Shown here: in pieces, positions 21,001-33,054 of the stretch
How the letters are laid out: every line of letters starts with the position of its first letter
How positions within the stretch are numbered: the stretch's first letter is position 1
Source: Dactylellina haptotyla
Taxonomy: Eukaryota; Ascomycota; Orbiliomycetes; Orbiliales; Orbiliaceae
DNA: 64,000 bases
Direction: 5' to 3'
NCBI GenBank assembly: GCA_031310005.1
Contig: CM062382.1
Location: 620,001-684,000 of the forward strand
Program-made: the position numbers and the translations under genes
The notes under the pieces: model-generated
The model's input: only the letters and a program-made list of their open reading frames with translations
Databases searched by the model: none
What the model was told of the DNA's origin: nothing

Positions 21001-23916
21001 CGGTGGCATCCGGTGTTATATTCCAGGTTTCGGGGCGAGGTTGTTACGCTCCCAGGCTCCATACCGACGACAACGAAGATATCCAGACCATGCCCAAGAG
21101 ATGTTACTCTCACCTTTGCGCCCGCACCCTCAAAAAGATTTCTCTATCGGCGCACCCAGAGGACAAGGAAAAGAAGAAGGAAGATTGGGCGACTTTCTGG
21201 AAACTGAAGGGTGCAGATGTCGAGGGCATTAATAAGAAGGAGATCGAGAGGCAGAACAATCTTCACGAAGTGGTTCAAACAGAAACAGAATACCTGGACC
21301 ACATGAGAGTTTTAAGAGTTGTTTATCACGACCAACTTCTAGCGGTGCAGAAGCAGAACAATATCATCAAACCGAAGAACTTTGATCAGTTCATAAAGGA
21401 TGTGTTCGGCAAGGCGGAGGCCGTCCGGAAAGTCAACGAGGACCACCTTCTGCCCCAGCTCAGGTTCCGTCAGCGAGAACAGGGCCCGTGGATTGTTGGA
21501 TTCAGTGACATTTTCCGCGAGTGGATTCGCAGAGCCAAGCCAGCTTATATCGAGTACGCCGCCGCATTTCCTTGGGCTGATGCAGTCGTTCGTCACGAAG
21601 CCGAGAAGAATATCTTGTTCCGTCAGTTCCTTGACGTTTGTCGGCAGGATCCCCGTGCTAGCCGTCTCGAGTGGCAGCATTTCTTGAAGAATCCGATTAC
21701 GAGATTACAGAGATACGGGTTACTGCTCACAACCATCCTCAAGCACTCTCTGAAGGAAGGTGACGAGAAGGTTTCCCTACTGGCTGCTATTGAAGAAATC
21801 AAGGCAGTCACTCTCGAGTGCGATGCTAGAGTCGATGAGATGACAAAGAAGGTGACCTTGGCAGAACTTGGTAGGAAACTTATCATGCGACCTGGAATGG
21901 TGGTCGATCTACGTCTCGACGAGAAGGGCAGAGAGGTGATCTATCAGGGAGATCTACAAAGAACAGGAAACAGATTCACGTGGCTAGAAACCCATGCCAT
22001 CTTGTTTGATCACTACTTGGTGTTAGCGAAGACGGTGCAGACGAAGGACGTGTCAGCGGCAGCAAACGGACCAAGGAATAAATTCCAAAAATACGATGTG
22101 TCCAGAATGGTAAGTTAAGATTCAACCCGCCCTTGACTAAAATGCAATTCTAATAGCCCCTAGCCAATACCCATGGACCTTCTCGTCCTTGAAGATTCGA
22201 TAAATGACGCTCCTGTCGTCAAGAGTAGCGTTAAGATCATTGGGCCTGCTACCAAACAAGTCCAACCAAGCCCAGGCGCACGCCCAAGTATCTCCAATGC
22301 TTCCACGCCTACTCCAAACGCCCTTACACATACGCAAACATCCTCTTCTATCGGTTCCGTAAACTCTCCAGGATGGGATTCGAAAGACAAGGATAACGTC
22401 ATGTATCCTTTCCGTATCAGGCATCTTGGAAAGGCCTTTAAAGGCGAGGATAACACATATACGCTGTACGCTCCATCGGCGGGTGCACGCGCGGATTGGG
22501 TTGAGAGGATCCACATCGCTAAGGAACGTCACGCCGCATCGCTATTCCGACAAAACGCCGAGCCGTTCAGACTCAGAGTTATGGCAGATTCCGCCTTCGG
22601 ATACGAGCCTCTGTCGGCTTCTGTCGGCGGACCGAAGGATGTTAACATCAAAGGCACGCCCTTGGATCGTGCCATCAAAGACGCGGAATCACTATTCCCG
22701 GGACCGAAGCCTTCGATACTAACCAAGGCTCAAGTCAATTGTGCAACTACGTTCCATGTCGGTATGGGATACGGAAAGCAAATGGTAGCCATTGGAACAG
22801 ATTCCGGTGTTTTCATCTCGGACTATGAGAACCCACGTGGTTGGACAAAGGTTTGTGAAATGATAAAGATTAGGATAATGTTAGAATGAAGCTAATTCTT
22901 TTGTTCAGGCCGCTATCAACTCGCTCTCCCGTGTGACTCAGATCGCAGTCCTAGAGGACTTCAGTCTGTTCCTGGTGCTCGCGGATCGAACTCTAATTGC
23001 TTACCACTTGGATGTCGTCGTTCCGCCTGCAGGAGGAGTTCCAGTCAGCGAATCCGCCAAGCGTGCTCCGCAGAAACTCTCTGGTGGCAAGGATGTCGGT
23101 TTCTTTGCTACTAATCGCATGAAGGATAGGATGCTTGTGTTCTACAAGCGCAAGGATGGCTTGCACTCGACCTTCAAGGTTCTAGAACCTGTGTTCCACA
23201 AGGCTACTGAGCGAAAGAGCAGATTTTCGAGGAGAGGAACGACTGAATTCTTCCGTGAATTCGACGAGTTCTATATCCCCACTGAATGCTACGGAATCAG
23301 TTTGTTCCATTCTTCGCTTTCCATCCACTCTTCTAAGGGTATGATCTGTCCGGCATGATATTTCCTGGGTTGTCCGCTAACGATTTTATAGGTTTCGAAG
23401 TTATGACTTTGGATAAGAAGCAGCCATGGTCGATCCCGGAACTCAAAGCCCCACACGTCCAAGCTATCGCCCTTAGGCTCGGGAGTCAAAAGCCACTTGG
23501 GATGTTCAGATTATCCGACATTGAGTTCCTGCTTTGCTACGAAGGTAAGCCCAATCCCTTATATCATATTTCCTAGAACAGACAGCTAATATTCGATCTT
23601 AGAATGTGGTGTATACGTTAACAAACACGGTGACGTCTCCCGAAGTGTCATCATGGAGTTCGTGGGCAAAGCCAAGACTGCCGCTCATTATCCACCTTAC
23701 GTCCTCCTTTTCGATCAGGACTTTGTGGAAATCCGAAACGCAGACAATGGCCGATTGCGCCAGGTCATCGCAGGAAGAGACGCGCGTTGCCTTGATGATG
23801 GTCAAGGCGGTGGAAGCGCCGGCCAGCGTACGATTAAGTTGGCCATGGTGCATCCTGAGCATGATACCAGGCAGGTAGTAGTTGAACTGCTGCTCAACGA
23901 GGGACAGAAAGACTGA
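18088..23916 (+). CDS. ROM2: Rho1 guanine-nucleotide exchange factor (DEP-DH-PH-CNH)
   Basis: Exons 18088-18676, 18751-18983, 19092-20376, 20434-22109, 22164-22850, 22909-23338, 23392-23544 and 23603-23916 give 1,788 residues. The first ~800 residues are disordered: polyproline, Gln/His repeats, then Asn/Asp-rich. A DEP domain follows at ~820-895, the RhoGEF/DH domain at ~970-1165 (NLHEVVQTETEYLDHMRVL, RLQRYGLLLTTILKH), PH at ~1190-1375 and a citron-homology domain at ~1445-1770. It loads GTP on Rho1, which activates beta-1,3-glucan synthase and the Pkc1 wall-integrity pathway at the plasma membrane. The N-terminal extension makes it longer than typical Rom2 proteins (about 1,200-1,400 residues). 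The 57-nt intron 20377-20433 has no stop and keeps frame. The start at 18088 is the first ATG after the CT-rich leader. Confidence 0.93.
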
Positions 23917-24765
23917 GCAGAGTAAGAACATATGTTTGGTGTCAGCTGAAGTTTCGAGTATTCCTGGAGTTTCCTTTATACTTCTCTTCCTCTCCACATA
24001 TTATTGACGACAATTTTTTTCTCCCGCTTTTTTTTGGCTTGCCTATAGCATAGCTTCCTCTTCCCACCTAAACCTTGATTTTTTGTTCCTTCTTTTTTAT
24101 CTTCTTCTATTTGCAGGCGATACATCGGCACGGATATGATTTTATGAGCCTTTTTATTGATTCATTGACAAAAAACCTTTATGGGATATCTCGGATTGTT
24201 TTTCTTCGATTTCTTTTTTATTGAACCCCCATTTTTCTTCTTTCTGTTCCAGGAATCCTTTTTTTCACCGTATAATAGCATTCTAAATTGCATGCATGTG
24301 GGTTGACACGGATAGGTTTTGGAGGCTTTTTTGGTAGTGTAGTTTTGAATGCTAGGGGTCTTTTGATTCCCTCCCTTTTCCCTCTTTGGAGGTATTTCGA
24401 TTTTTATTCACCGAATCGCATTTGGTCATGTGTGATGAAGCAGGCGAATATTCTAATTCACTATGCATGATGAGTTCGCATTCATGATTTTTTTTTATAC
24501 TTTCATAACTTTCATTCTCGTTTATAGTTTAAAGAGCCCCCGCTATTCTCGATTTGATTGAACAAAGGCGATAAGTTCCTATGCAGTGGTATTAGGGCTT
24601 CCAACAAGCCTGGATTCTGTAATATCATAAATTACATATCCCCTCTTTTATCTCTCACTTTACGACTTGGGGGTTATAACGATTATACTATTCCTAGGCA
24701 CGCCTCTTTATCATATCTCATATCCACCCAAATCATGATGAGTAGTGACATGCAAATGCAGCAGG
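23917..24765. other. Convergent 3' spacer, T-rich
   Basis: 850 bp between two convergent stops. The left 600 bp is markedly T-rich on the plus strand, as expected for the Rho1-GEF 3' untranslated region. No gene is seen. Confidence 0.5.
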
Positions 24766-25997
24766 TTAATTTGGCAACTCTGTAACCTGGTCGATGCCCT
24801 CATAAGCATCCTTCAGCTTCAATCCGTACTTCTCCTCCAAATTCGGTGGGATGAACCTCCCACCGAGGAAATGGCGTCCCTTGAAGTACTTCACCAACGG
24901 CTTCGGTGCAGTCAAGGATACCAGTGTTTCCGGCATGAAGTTCTTACCGGGTCCGTCGAGTGGTGGGCCGGTGGCTATATCCCACGATGAGGGGACGTCG
25001 ACAGAAGTAACAGGTAGAGATGAGGATGTGATGGCATCGATTACCTCGTCGAAAGGGGCGCGGACAGCACCAGAGAAGGAGAAGCCAAAGATTGCGTCGA
25101 GGATGTGGTCGGTTTGGGTTAGGGCGGTGATGTAGTCGGTTGTGAAGGGAATGTTGAGGTTCTGGAGTTGGACCGATAGGCGCTATTTGAGGAAAGGGGA
25201 TTAGTAAACATTGATCCGAAGTATATTATTTCTTGATGATGCCGGGAAATTAACGACGTACGTCGTAAAATTCGTTCTTTCCTTTCTTTGGATAGTATAC
25301 CGTTGGCTTGTAGCCGTAGTACCAAACTATGTTGTGCTATGTGTTAAAGTGAATAAGATTTATGGGAGTTGGGGGTTATTATTGCATACGGTGACGAGCC
25401 GCGACGAGACCATCTCCACCTGTATGCGTATCAGTTGTCAATGCTATTCTTTCAAGTAAAATATATTGCTAATTCTTGAGTTCTCGTACCATTGTTTCCC
25501 CTAGACGACCGACCCTGTTAGCTATCAAATAAATAGAATCAAGCAGAGTACGAAATCACATACGGTCCACAGAATACCAAGATACGATTTCCCTTGCTCG
25601 GTGGGTGAACTTTATAGACTACAATATCCAACCGGGACGCATAATTTCAGCGCCGAATACCATGTGGAAGAAAGCCCAATCTAAGCTTCGATAAAGCTTA
25701 CCAGCCTGTGATACAGATAATCTAACGAAACAGAATTAGCTTAACAAAAACTTGTATATTCAGGCACAGGTCACTTTCAACTACATACCCCGCTAGCTCC
25801 ATCAATTGATCCAAGGTAAATCCACCGCTGCTCATGATATCCTTATCTAGCTCGAGAGCTTCCTTGGCGCCCAGTGTATTAAAGCTCATCTTGACTGCAG
25901 CGGGGCTTCCAGCAAGAGCACTCGAATGAACTGGACGTTTCTGAAAAGTATTAAGGATACCAGTTAACCTCGATAATGTTGCTGCCGCCTGTCGCAT
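24766..25997 (-). CDS. NAD(P)H-hydrate epimerase (YjeF_N / NAXE family)
   Basis: Seven exons on the minus strand: 25997-25789, 25721-25702, 25618-25564, 25500-25490, 25419-25390, 25326-25262 and 25182-24766, giving 268 residues. The joined product reads LMELAGLSVSQAVYKVHPPS, LVFCGPGNNGGDGLVAARH, and SVDVPSSWDIATGPP, the three hallmarks of the family including the GNNGGDG nucleotide loop and the catalytic Asp. It epimerises R-NAD(P)HX so that the dehydratase can repair it. The N-terminus (MRQAAATLSRLTGILNTFQ, then KRPVHSSALAG) looks like a mitochondrial presequence; an internal Met before SFNTLGAKEALELD could start a cytosolic form. Exons 2 and 4 are only 20 and 11 nt. Confidence 0.9.
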
Positions 25998-26750
25998 TTA
26001 AAGATGACTGGTATTTCAATGATCACAGCGTGCCGTCTTTTTGCGTGTCTACGGAACCTTATTGTTTGTGACGTCGCAGGTTTGTTCGATCTATTTGTAT
26101 ACTCAACGCAGAGCGTCTACTGACGGCTATTATGTAAGCTCGAGCCATCGCTACCGCGATAATAGCCCTGTTCAGTCAATAATAATTACAACGTCGCTAG
26201 TATCACCTTCTCTGATCTGCCGTAGATTATAATGACTGCGTTCTTACATGAGAAGGCATTGGGCATTTGAGCTTTACGAAATAACCACGCGTGGCCACGG
26301 CTTTTGGGCTTATCATTCAAGACTTTATTACGCAATGTCTTTTGATAACATCATTTAAGAACATCATGGTATCAACCTGTCATGTCCTAACAGTAAAAGC
26401 TATTGTTACCAGTACTAACACTAAGTCATACCGACCAATAAGGTATGGAGAGTCATGCTATTTTTTTTATTTCAATCCCATAACGCCTATAACATAAATA
26501 AAAAAATAAAAAAGTCAAAATGCAATGCCAGAACAAGAGTATTATACAAAGGGGATTTGCAAGGTATTAGAAGTGCCATAGGCGGTAAAATAATCAGTTG
26601 TACCGAAGGGTATTATCCAAGCAATCAATGTATTTGCAATATCAAAAAAAAAAAGCGGTACTCAGTATGTGCAATCGAAAGAAGAAGAAGAACAGACTTT
26701 TTTCCCTACGAAATCATCACCCCCAGCCACCCCAACAAGACACGTTCTGT
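25998..26750. other. Intergenic spacer, A/T-rich
   Basis: 750 bp upstream of the epimerase gene and downstream of the mutase-like gene (both minus strand). Contains A-rich runs near 26505 and 26643; no gene seen. Confidence 0.5.
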
Positions 26751-28703
26751 TTAAAACATATGATCGAGCTCGTCGTCGTCTATTTCCGGTTCGGCGTCCG
26801 GATCGGTAACAGGATCTAACTCGGTGCAGTTTCTGTCTCGTTTATAGTATGGTTTGTACCTTTCGAGCTCGGTGTAGGGGTCATAACTTCTGATCCATGA
26901 GCCTTTGATAACCACAGGTATCATATCTGGTGTTTAACGTTAGTATATCATATGTGATTAAGATGGGTGTTAAGAAAAAGATAAACCTACGCCCAACTGG
27001 TACTTCGAACGGGCGGTGACCAATTGCTGATGATGGCCAAAATGGCAAATATATCGTTAGCTACCCTTGCCTCGTACAAAACCATAATCCCGACGGGAAG
27101 GATCACACCACACGCTACGCTGTGCCGCTACACCCGTGAAATGAGCGGTGAGAAGAAAAAAAGGAATGAACTTACCCTGCAGGATGGCTTTTATAACACT
27201 CTCGTGTGTCGCAACCGCGATGAATGTTTCTTTTCTTCTAAAGAATAGGTTCTCCAGAAATACCTTGGATCGGTGCAGCACGCTCTCTTCGGTCTCATCT
27301 CGATAGCTCGTCCATAGGCGGTCAAACTCGCTAAAGTCTTGTTCAAATGTGAAGAGGGGGTATTTCTTTTTCAGCTCGGTGTAGGATCGTCGACTGTTGT
27401 GGGTATCAACGCCAAAGGATTCGCGTAGATACTCGATGAATACGGGTGAAGGTGGCGGCGGGTTGCTATACGTCAAGTTGAAAGCGTGGATAAGCGTCTC
27501 AGCGGCACGGCTGCACGACCACAGGAGCGGTTAGCACATATGTTCCGCATTTAAGTTTTGTGGGGGCGGGCAGACCTTAATGGTGATGAAAGGAATAGCT
27601 CCGGCATTAGCATGCCGCTTCTGTTCATGAATCTCTTCCACAAGTCGTGCAGATACTGGGCTTTCTCGACACCGCCAGGAGTCAAATCCGCATCAATCTG
27701 GAAAGTATCGGTACTAAATGTCAGCTTCAGATCACGATCGTGATTACATGATAGGTAATCAAGCTTTCCACACACCCATTTAGCCGTCCCGTTCCCGTCC
27801 TGGCGAGTCCACAGACAATCCCAGGATTCCTTGCCATAAAATTCCTCTGTTTCGCCCGTTCCGTTAGTTTTTTTTCTCGACTATCCCGATCCGCAAGATC
27901 TTTATACAGAACAGATATAGACGGTGGAACACCAACCTCCTACGTGATGCCAGCTCTCCGACGGCCGAAAGAGGTAGAGGAGTTTATAGCCGAGAACGCC
28001 CATACGAGGTATCCTCGTTTCCTCATTTAGTCGATTTATCTCGCTCTGGAAGTGCTCCCATTGTGTCGCTTTAGGTGGTAGCTTGTTAACGACGGAATAA
28101 TCCTGCTGTATCAGGCCGAAGTCTCGGGAATGGTACTATAAAAAAGACTCCGCGGGCGGTGGAAAAAAACCGCCACAAGCGTTCGTTAGTTTGCAGAACG
28201 ATCGAAAGTATAACGCAAGCGCAGCTCCACAAAAATCCTAAAATAAGGAATAGAATTCTAGAAAGAGTCCGCTTCAAAAGGAAGGTCACTACCGACGACG
28301 TTGAAATGGTCCTCTCTGGTCTCTGCCAGATCCTGCAAGAAGAAGCCCTTCACATTCTCCAGCTTGATATTCTTTCGTGGTCCGGGGGCTAGGGATCTCG
28401 TAGGCGGTATGCCTGAGAAGACCAGGGGCGATAGTTCATCAGATCGTTCGGGGAATACGACGGTCATCAAGTAGAAGAGAGTCACGGATGCGGCGACGAA
28501 GCTAGGACCAGGCGGGAGAGCGTCGTGCGACACATGGGGTAATTAGCCACGATGTCTTTCTCGTCCTGTTCTCTTGGAGCATTCCCCGGATTTGTGGAAG
28601 AACGGTGGGTAGCTTACAAGACCAGTCGCTGGAGCTTTCGTGACCCCAACAAGATATTCATTCCGGCGGCGAAGGCCGTACGGACGGGATCATCATCGTT
28701 CAT
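26751..28703 (-). CDS. Membrane-anchored phosphoglycerate-mutase-like protein lacking the catalytic His
   Basis: Eight minus-strand exons: 28703-28618, 28501-28293, 28122-27937, 27846-27776, 27697-27576, 27510-27176, 27026-26991 and 26926-26751, giving 406 residues. A signal anchor spans residues ~25-46 (LVFFVAASVTLFYLMTVVF). The rest follows the fungal histidine-phosphatase (Pmu1-like) plan: GFFLQD, FGLIQQD, ESWDCLWTRQDGNGTAKW, IDADLTPGGVEKA, LFLSSPLSRAAET, ATHESVIKAIL and IGHRPFEVPVGHMIPVVI. The phospho-acceptor motif, normally L-x-RHGQGxHN, reads LYLFRPSESWHH, so the nucleophilic His is replaced by Pro at ~152, while the second Arg (~226) and second His (~327) remain. It may be a pseudo-phosphatase. 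The 78-nt intron 27698-27775 is stopless and in frame. Confidence 0.85.
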
Positions 28704-31700
28704 GCCAAGTGGTATGCAAGTTGTCGAGCACCGGCGCTAGCGGGGCTTCATCTGGAGCAGGTCCCGAGCTATGCGCGCCAGATTCCGGAGGATGGAGAAG
28801 GGAGAGAGATCAAAGTGGTGAACCTTCCAAGACGTACGATTTCGATATCGAAATCGGGAAGCAAGGGGTTGGCGAACAACAATGTGTTGTTCTCCTTCTT
28901 TCTCGCTATTGTTCCTATTGTGCGATGGAGCCGGTTACGAGCTCTGCCCTGGCAGGTGTGTACGCAGCGGTGAGCTGGCTGGTGACGATGATGGCAGTAA
29001 TGAGACGATGATGTAATTCTTCGAATCGCGACGGAGGGTATGAATGGAGGAAGTATGTACGACCTTTACGATTGATTACTGTGCGAAGAGCGAATGGGAC
29101 GCTAGCTATGTGATTATACCAGTTTTTTTTCACGCTTTCGTCAAGGAGGCGAGAGAGGGAGTGAGGGCCAGGGCTTGCACAATCGATCTGGAATCGGTCT
29201 CGAACATAGGAGGAGGTTCATTCTGGTTAATATGAATGGCTATGCACAGGAACGGGGATGCTGTTGGCATTTTCCGGGGTAAAGCCGCGCTGCAATCCGC
29301 ACAGGGCGCTGCGCAGATGGCTTTGGCTCCAACTGGGAAGGAAGCTGGTTCGCAATTTCAATTTCTTTTCTTCGCGAGAGAGTGGTAAAAGGGCACTGCA
29401 AGCAAGGTCTCAGGCAATTCAATGAAGGGACGGCTTCGGGTTCTCCCCAGCATTCACGATTATTAACAGATACTAAAAATAACAAGAGTATCGGAGTTCT
29501 GTCCGCCCGTAGCGAGATTGCGAATCTTCACAAACAGGTCCTGGTGGAGCCTATAGATCCAAGCCGATTCTCGCAAGATTAATCGCTGTCGATTTTTATC
29601 GAAAGATATTAACTGGGCTGCGCATGTACCGATTCGATATATTAAAAAAGGGGAGACAAGCGGATCTAATCAGTTGTCTTGTCTCGGATTGATGGTTCGT
29701 TCGCACGTCCAGGTTTGTACCGGTACTTGCACATGCCGTATCGAGAGCATACTAGAAAACCTTAGTCGGTTCTGTTTAAACACAAAGACCCTTCCGTCGT
29801 TACGTTTACTATCGATATCTTGATACTAGCATACTGGCTACGTATGTTTCTGATCTATAATCGTCCGCGCAAGGTCAAGCTCGACAAGTGAATCTGGAAT
29901 TCGAGGCGGACTCGGGACGCATCGATGCTTCCAGGGATTTTGAAAACTGTCGGTATTGGAAATCGACTTGGTTACCTGGGTTTGCAATGTTGATCAATGC
30001 TGTACTCGAATTCCGGGATCCGCATAACTTTGGGGTTGGACATGTCGAACAGCTGGCAAAGGTCAGTCGAGTTAGCTATAGCTTGAAGCTAAGCTCTCTG
30101 TAATGCTATGCTGGAGCTCGACCTTGGAATAGTTCGTGGCCGGATGGAGCTGGGTCCGTGGAGGTATTATAGCTTTATATATCACCTTTTTAGATACTAA
30201 ATGGTTGGTGTATGCGAGTTCACCAAATGCGACCACGACACCACGGTAAGCGCGTCGGGAAGTGCCTTTGGCTGGAAAAATGTATTTATTTCATCATCCA
30301 AAGCTAGCGGACGGGGATGCGTCAGCACCTTCTCTTTTACACCCATCGAAAGATGTGGCCTTTCGGGCTTCGCGCTGTCCGAAGACTCGGGCCTAGCGAA
30401 AAGTTTTTCCTCTCTCTCATCTGACGTCCGTCAAGAGAAAGAAAAGCAAAGAAGAAGAAGAAAAAAATCTGGAGAGATTCTTGTTGAGTGCGGTGCTGCA
30501 CACCCTTGATGAACGAGGTTTAATTTCCTCAATCGCTAGGTGGAGATAGCGAAGAGGAAAAGAACAGGGGTCCCTCAGCTGAGAGCAACCAGTGATCGGG
30601 AGAAACCCCTTGAGTGCAATTTCCCGCCAGCAGGATGGAGAGCATCGACGAAAATAGACGATGGTACAGTGAAAGGGCGACCAATTGGGTTGAGCGGATG
30701 AGAAAAAGCGGCGACCGATTGCCTACGGCGACAATATTGCGATGTGATAGCAGACGCTCGCTGCGCACGTCGTAAACATGGGCCCATGAATTCGAAGGGG
30801 GATCACACAATCGAGTCTCATCCAAGCATCAGATCTGTTTGTTTACGGGGTAGCTAAAGATCTGGTGTGTTTATCTCGTTCGAAAGGTGTAAACAAAAGG
30901 GCTTATTGCATGATATCGCAAGTTACATAGTCAGCGCTTGTATCCAGTATCAGAGTCAGCATGGTGTTATGCGGTTGGAGGTGGCTAGAACATGGCGGCA
31001 TTCTTGAAGTATCTCCGGTGTGGAATTCACCCAACCCACGCGTCGCCTACGTGTTTTGCAGCGACAGGATTGTGAGACCGATGGCAGGCATGTAGCTTGT
31101 ACCTGCTGGTATTTCGCAAGAGTGTTTGACATGTTATCGTTCAGATACATGTCGCAGTAACAGTGACAATATGTACGTGCATGGACGGTGGGCCACTACT
31201 AGCTCGAGCAATCTCGATACATCCGGTTCGCAGAAGACACCCGTCTGCAGCACCCCGGCTGGCGCTGCTGCACGCGGAAAACAAAAACAGAGGAAACATC
31301 GCTCGGTCTTCGTGAGATATTTTGTTTACATTTATCGAGAGACGGATAGAAGGGTGAAGGACCAGAGTATGCATTGTATGTATGCATGGGGACTTGCGTG
31401 TAATCTTTGGTGTGCAGCGCCGCCCGCGCCAACCACAAAACAACGCAGCCTCACCACCACCACCATCCTGATATCGTCGCTCTTATTATTAGGGGAGCAT
31501 GTAAGCTGTCGCAGACGGAGGCCGTCTGGCTGGCCCCAATCGACTGATCCCTCTCGCCTCGAGAAACCACTGCCCAAAACGCCTGGTCGCGGAAGAAGCA
31601 AATCGCGGTTTCGCTGGGTGGAGCCGGTGCGAGCTAGTGGAGTCCAATAGCAAGTCCCTGCCAGAAAGAGCGATTCACCGTGACAACCAGCCCCAGCAGG

Positions 31701-32253
31701 TGAAGCCGAGCTTGGGGAGAGGCCATGTCGGGCTCCCTGCCAACCACCAGCGAAAAGCGCCGTGGGCACCAGAACCATTTTTGCAGCTGCAAGCAGCCTG
31801 AAGGTAATACCAGCCATTCTGTTAGCTCGTTAGCAGAGGAGAGGCAGGCAGGCAGATGGGTGGGTGTTGCTCCTGGCAGCGAGCGAGTGGTCGAGGCGGC
31901 GGAAGGGTCTTTGGTGTCTCGCTGGGGATCGAATGTTTGTGGACCCAGCCTCCTGCATTTCAGCATTTAAACCCAGTCCACCCGCCGTCGAAAGCAACTT
32001 TCTTCCCTTTCCCTTCTTCCACCCATCACCTTCACGAATCAATTGACCATCTGCTTAACGACCCCCTTCAAAGACTGAAGTAAAAGAAGTAGACGCCAGA
32101 AGTCTCTTCTTTTTTTCACGACTCCTTAAGATCTTTCCGTCAAGAAGGATCCTTCATACGGGGTTTCAGTCTTCGGATTCCCAGTCTTTTCTATTTCTTT
32201 CGACTAGTACACGGTAAAACACGTGTACTCTTTGAAAGATCTAGAAATAACAG
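28704..32253. other. 3.5-kb gene-free region upstream of hex1
   Basis: Divergent promoter region between the mutase-like gene and hex1. It contains many short frames without domains; the longest, 161 codons on the minus strand at 31332-31817, has no recognisable motif. The right end (about 31995-32115) is CT-rich and probably contains the hex1 transcription start. Confidence 0.5.
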
Positions 32254-33054
32254 GACTTCGAGTCTAAAATCCGCAAGGACCCGCCATTCAAATCAGTCAA
32301 TCTGGACTTTGACGCGAGAGTTCCCATCCCCCCCAGTCTCTTTCCTTCGGCTTATAAGACGAAGGACGGCAAACAGCCAAAGGACGAAGAACACAAAGAC
32401 GACAAGAAGCATCACAGGAAGAGAGACATTCTCTTAGCTGGTCTCGGTGCTGCCACCCTCAAGAAGAAGCTCGGTGACCACTCCAGCTCTTCCTCTTCCT
32501 CTTCCTCCTCTGGTTCTTCTTCCTCTTGCACTGACGAAACCGCGTCCGCTGCTGGAGAAGAAACTGCTTCGGAAGTAACATCCGAGCATACCCACCAGGC
32601 CGAACACCACCGTTCTTCCCACCGCGCTTCCGGATTCGCTGCTGGTGCCGCTGCAGGACTTGCTGCTGGTGCTACTCTGCCAATTCGTGCTCATCCTAAG
32701 GACAAGCAATTCCACACCGTCAACCACCACTCGGACGACTTCCACGGTTCCGTGAGAAACGTTCGTATCCAGGTCCCTGAAACCGAAGTCGAGACCGAAG
32801 TCGAGACCGAATCCTCTTACGAGACTCAATCCACTTCTGATAACCAGGAGTTCGTTGGTTTCGTTGCCAAGCCAAAGGTTTACGTTTCCCAGCCCACTTA
32901 CGTCGAACAAGTCGACGTAAACTTCAACCAAGGTCGTCAAGAAGCTTGCCCCAGCGGTAAGCCACAGGAAGAGTGCGAGTGCCCTCCTCCAGTTATCTAC
33001 GTCCAGAAAGACAAGAAGACCAAGAAGGCTCCCAGAAAACCCAAATCTTCCAAG
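31936..33054 (+). promoter_or_regulatory. ATG-free tract upstream of the HEX1 core
   Basis: Reading every line from 31936 to 33054, no ATG occurs in any plus-strand frame over 1,119 nt, although about 17 would be expected by chance. The first ATG is at 33055, in frame with hex1. From 32254 on, the same stretch is open in the hex1 frame and looks coding. Confidence 0.8.

Noticed and set aside
28640-29011. Plus-strand frame of 123 codons with a hydrophobic stretch
   Set aside because: Overlaps the first exon and promoter of the minus-strand mutase-like gene, whose exon phases fit exactly; no homology seen.
31332-31817. 161-codon minus-strand frame beginning with a hydrophobic stretch
   Set aside because: The start resembles a signal peptide, but the rest is Arg/Gly/Ser-rich without motifs, lies in the hex1 upstream region and overlaps a comparable frame on the other strand.
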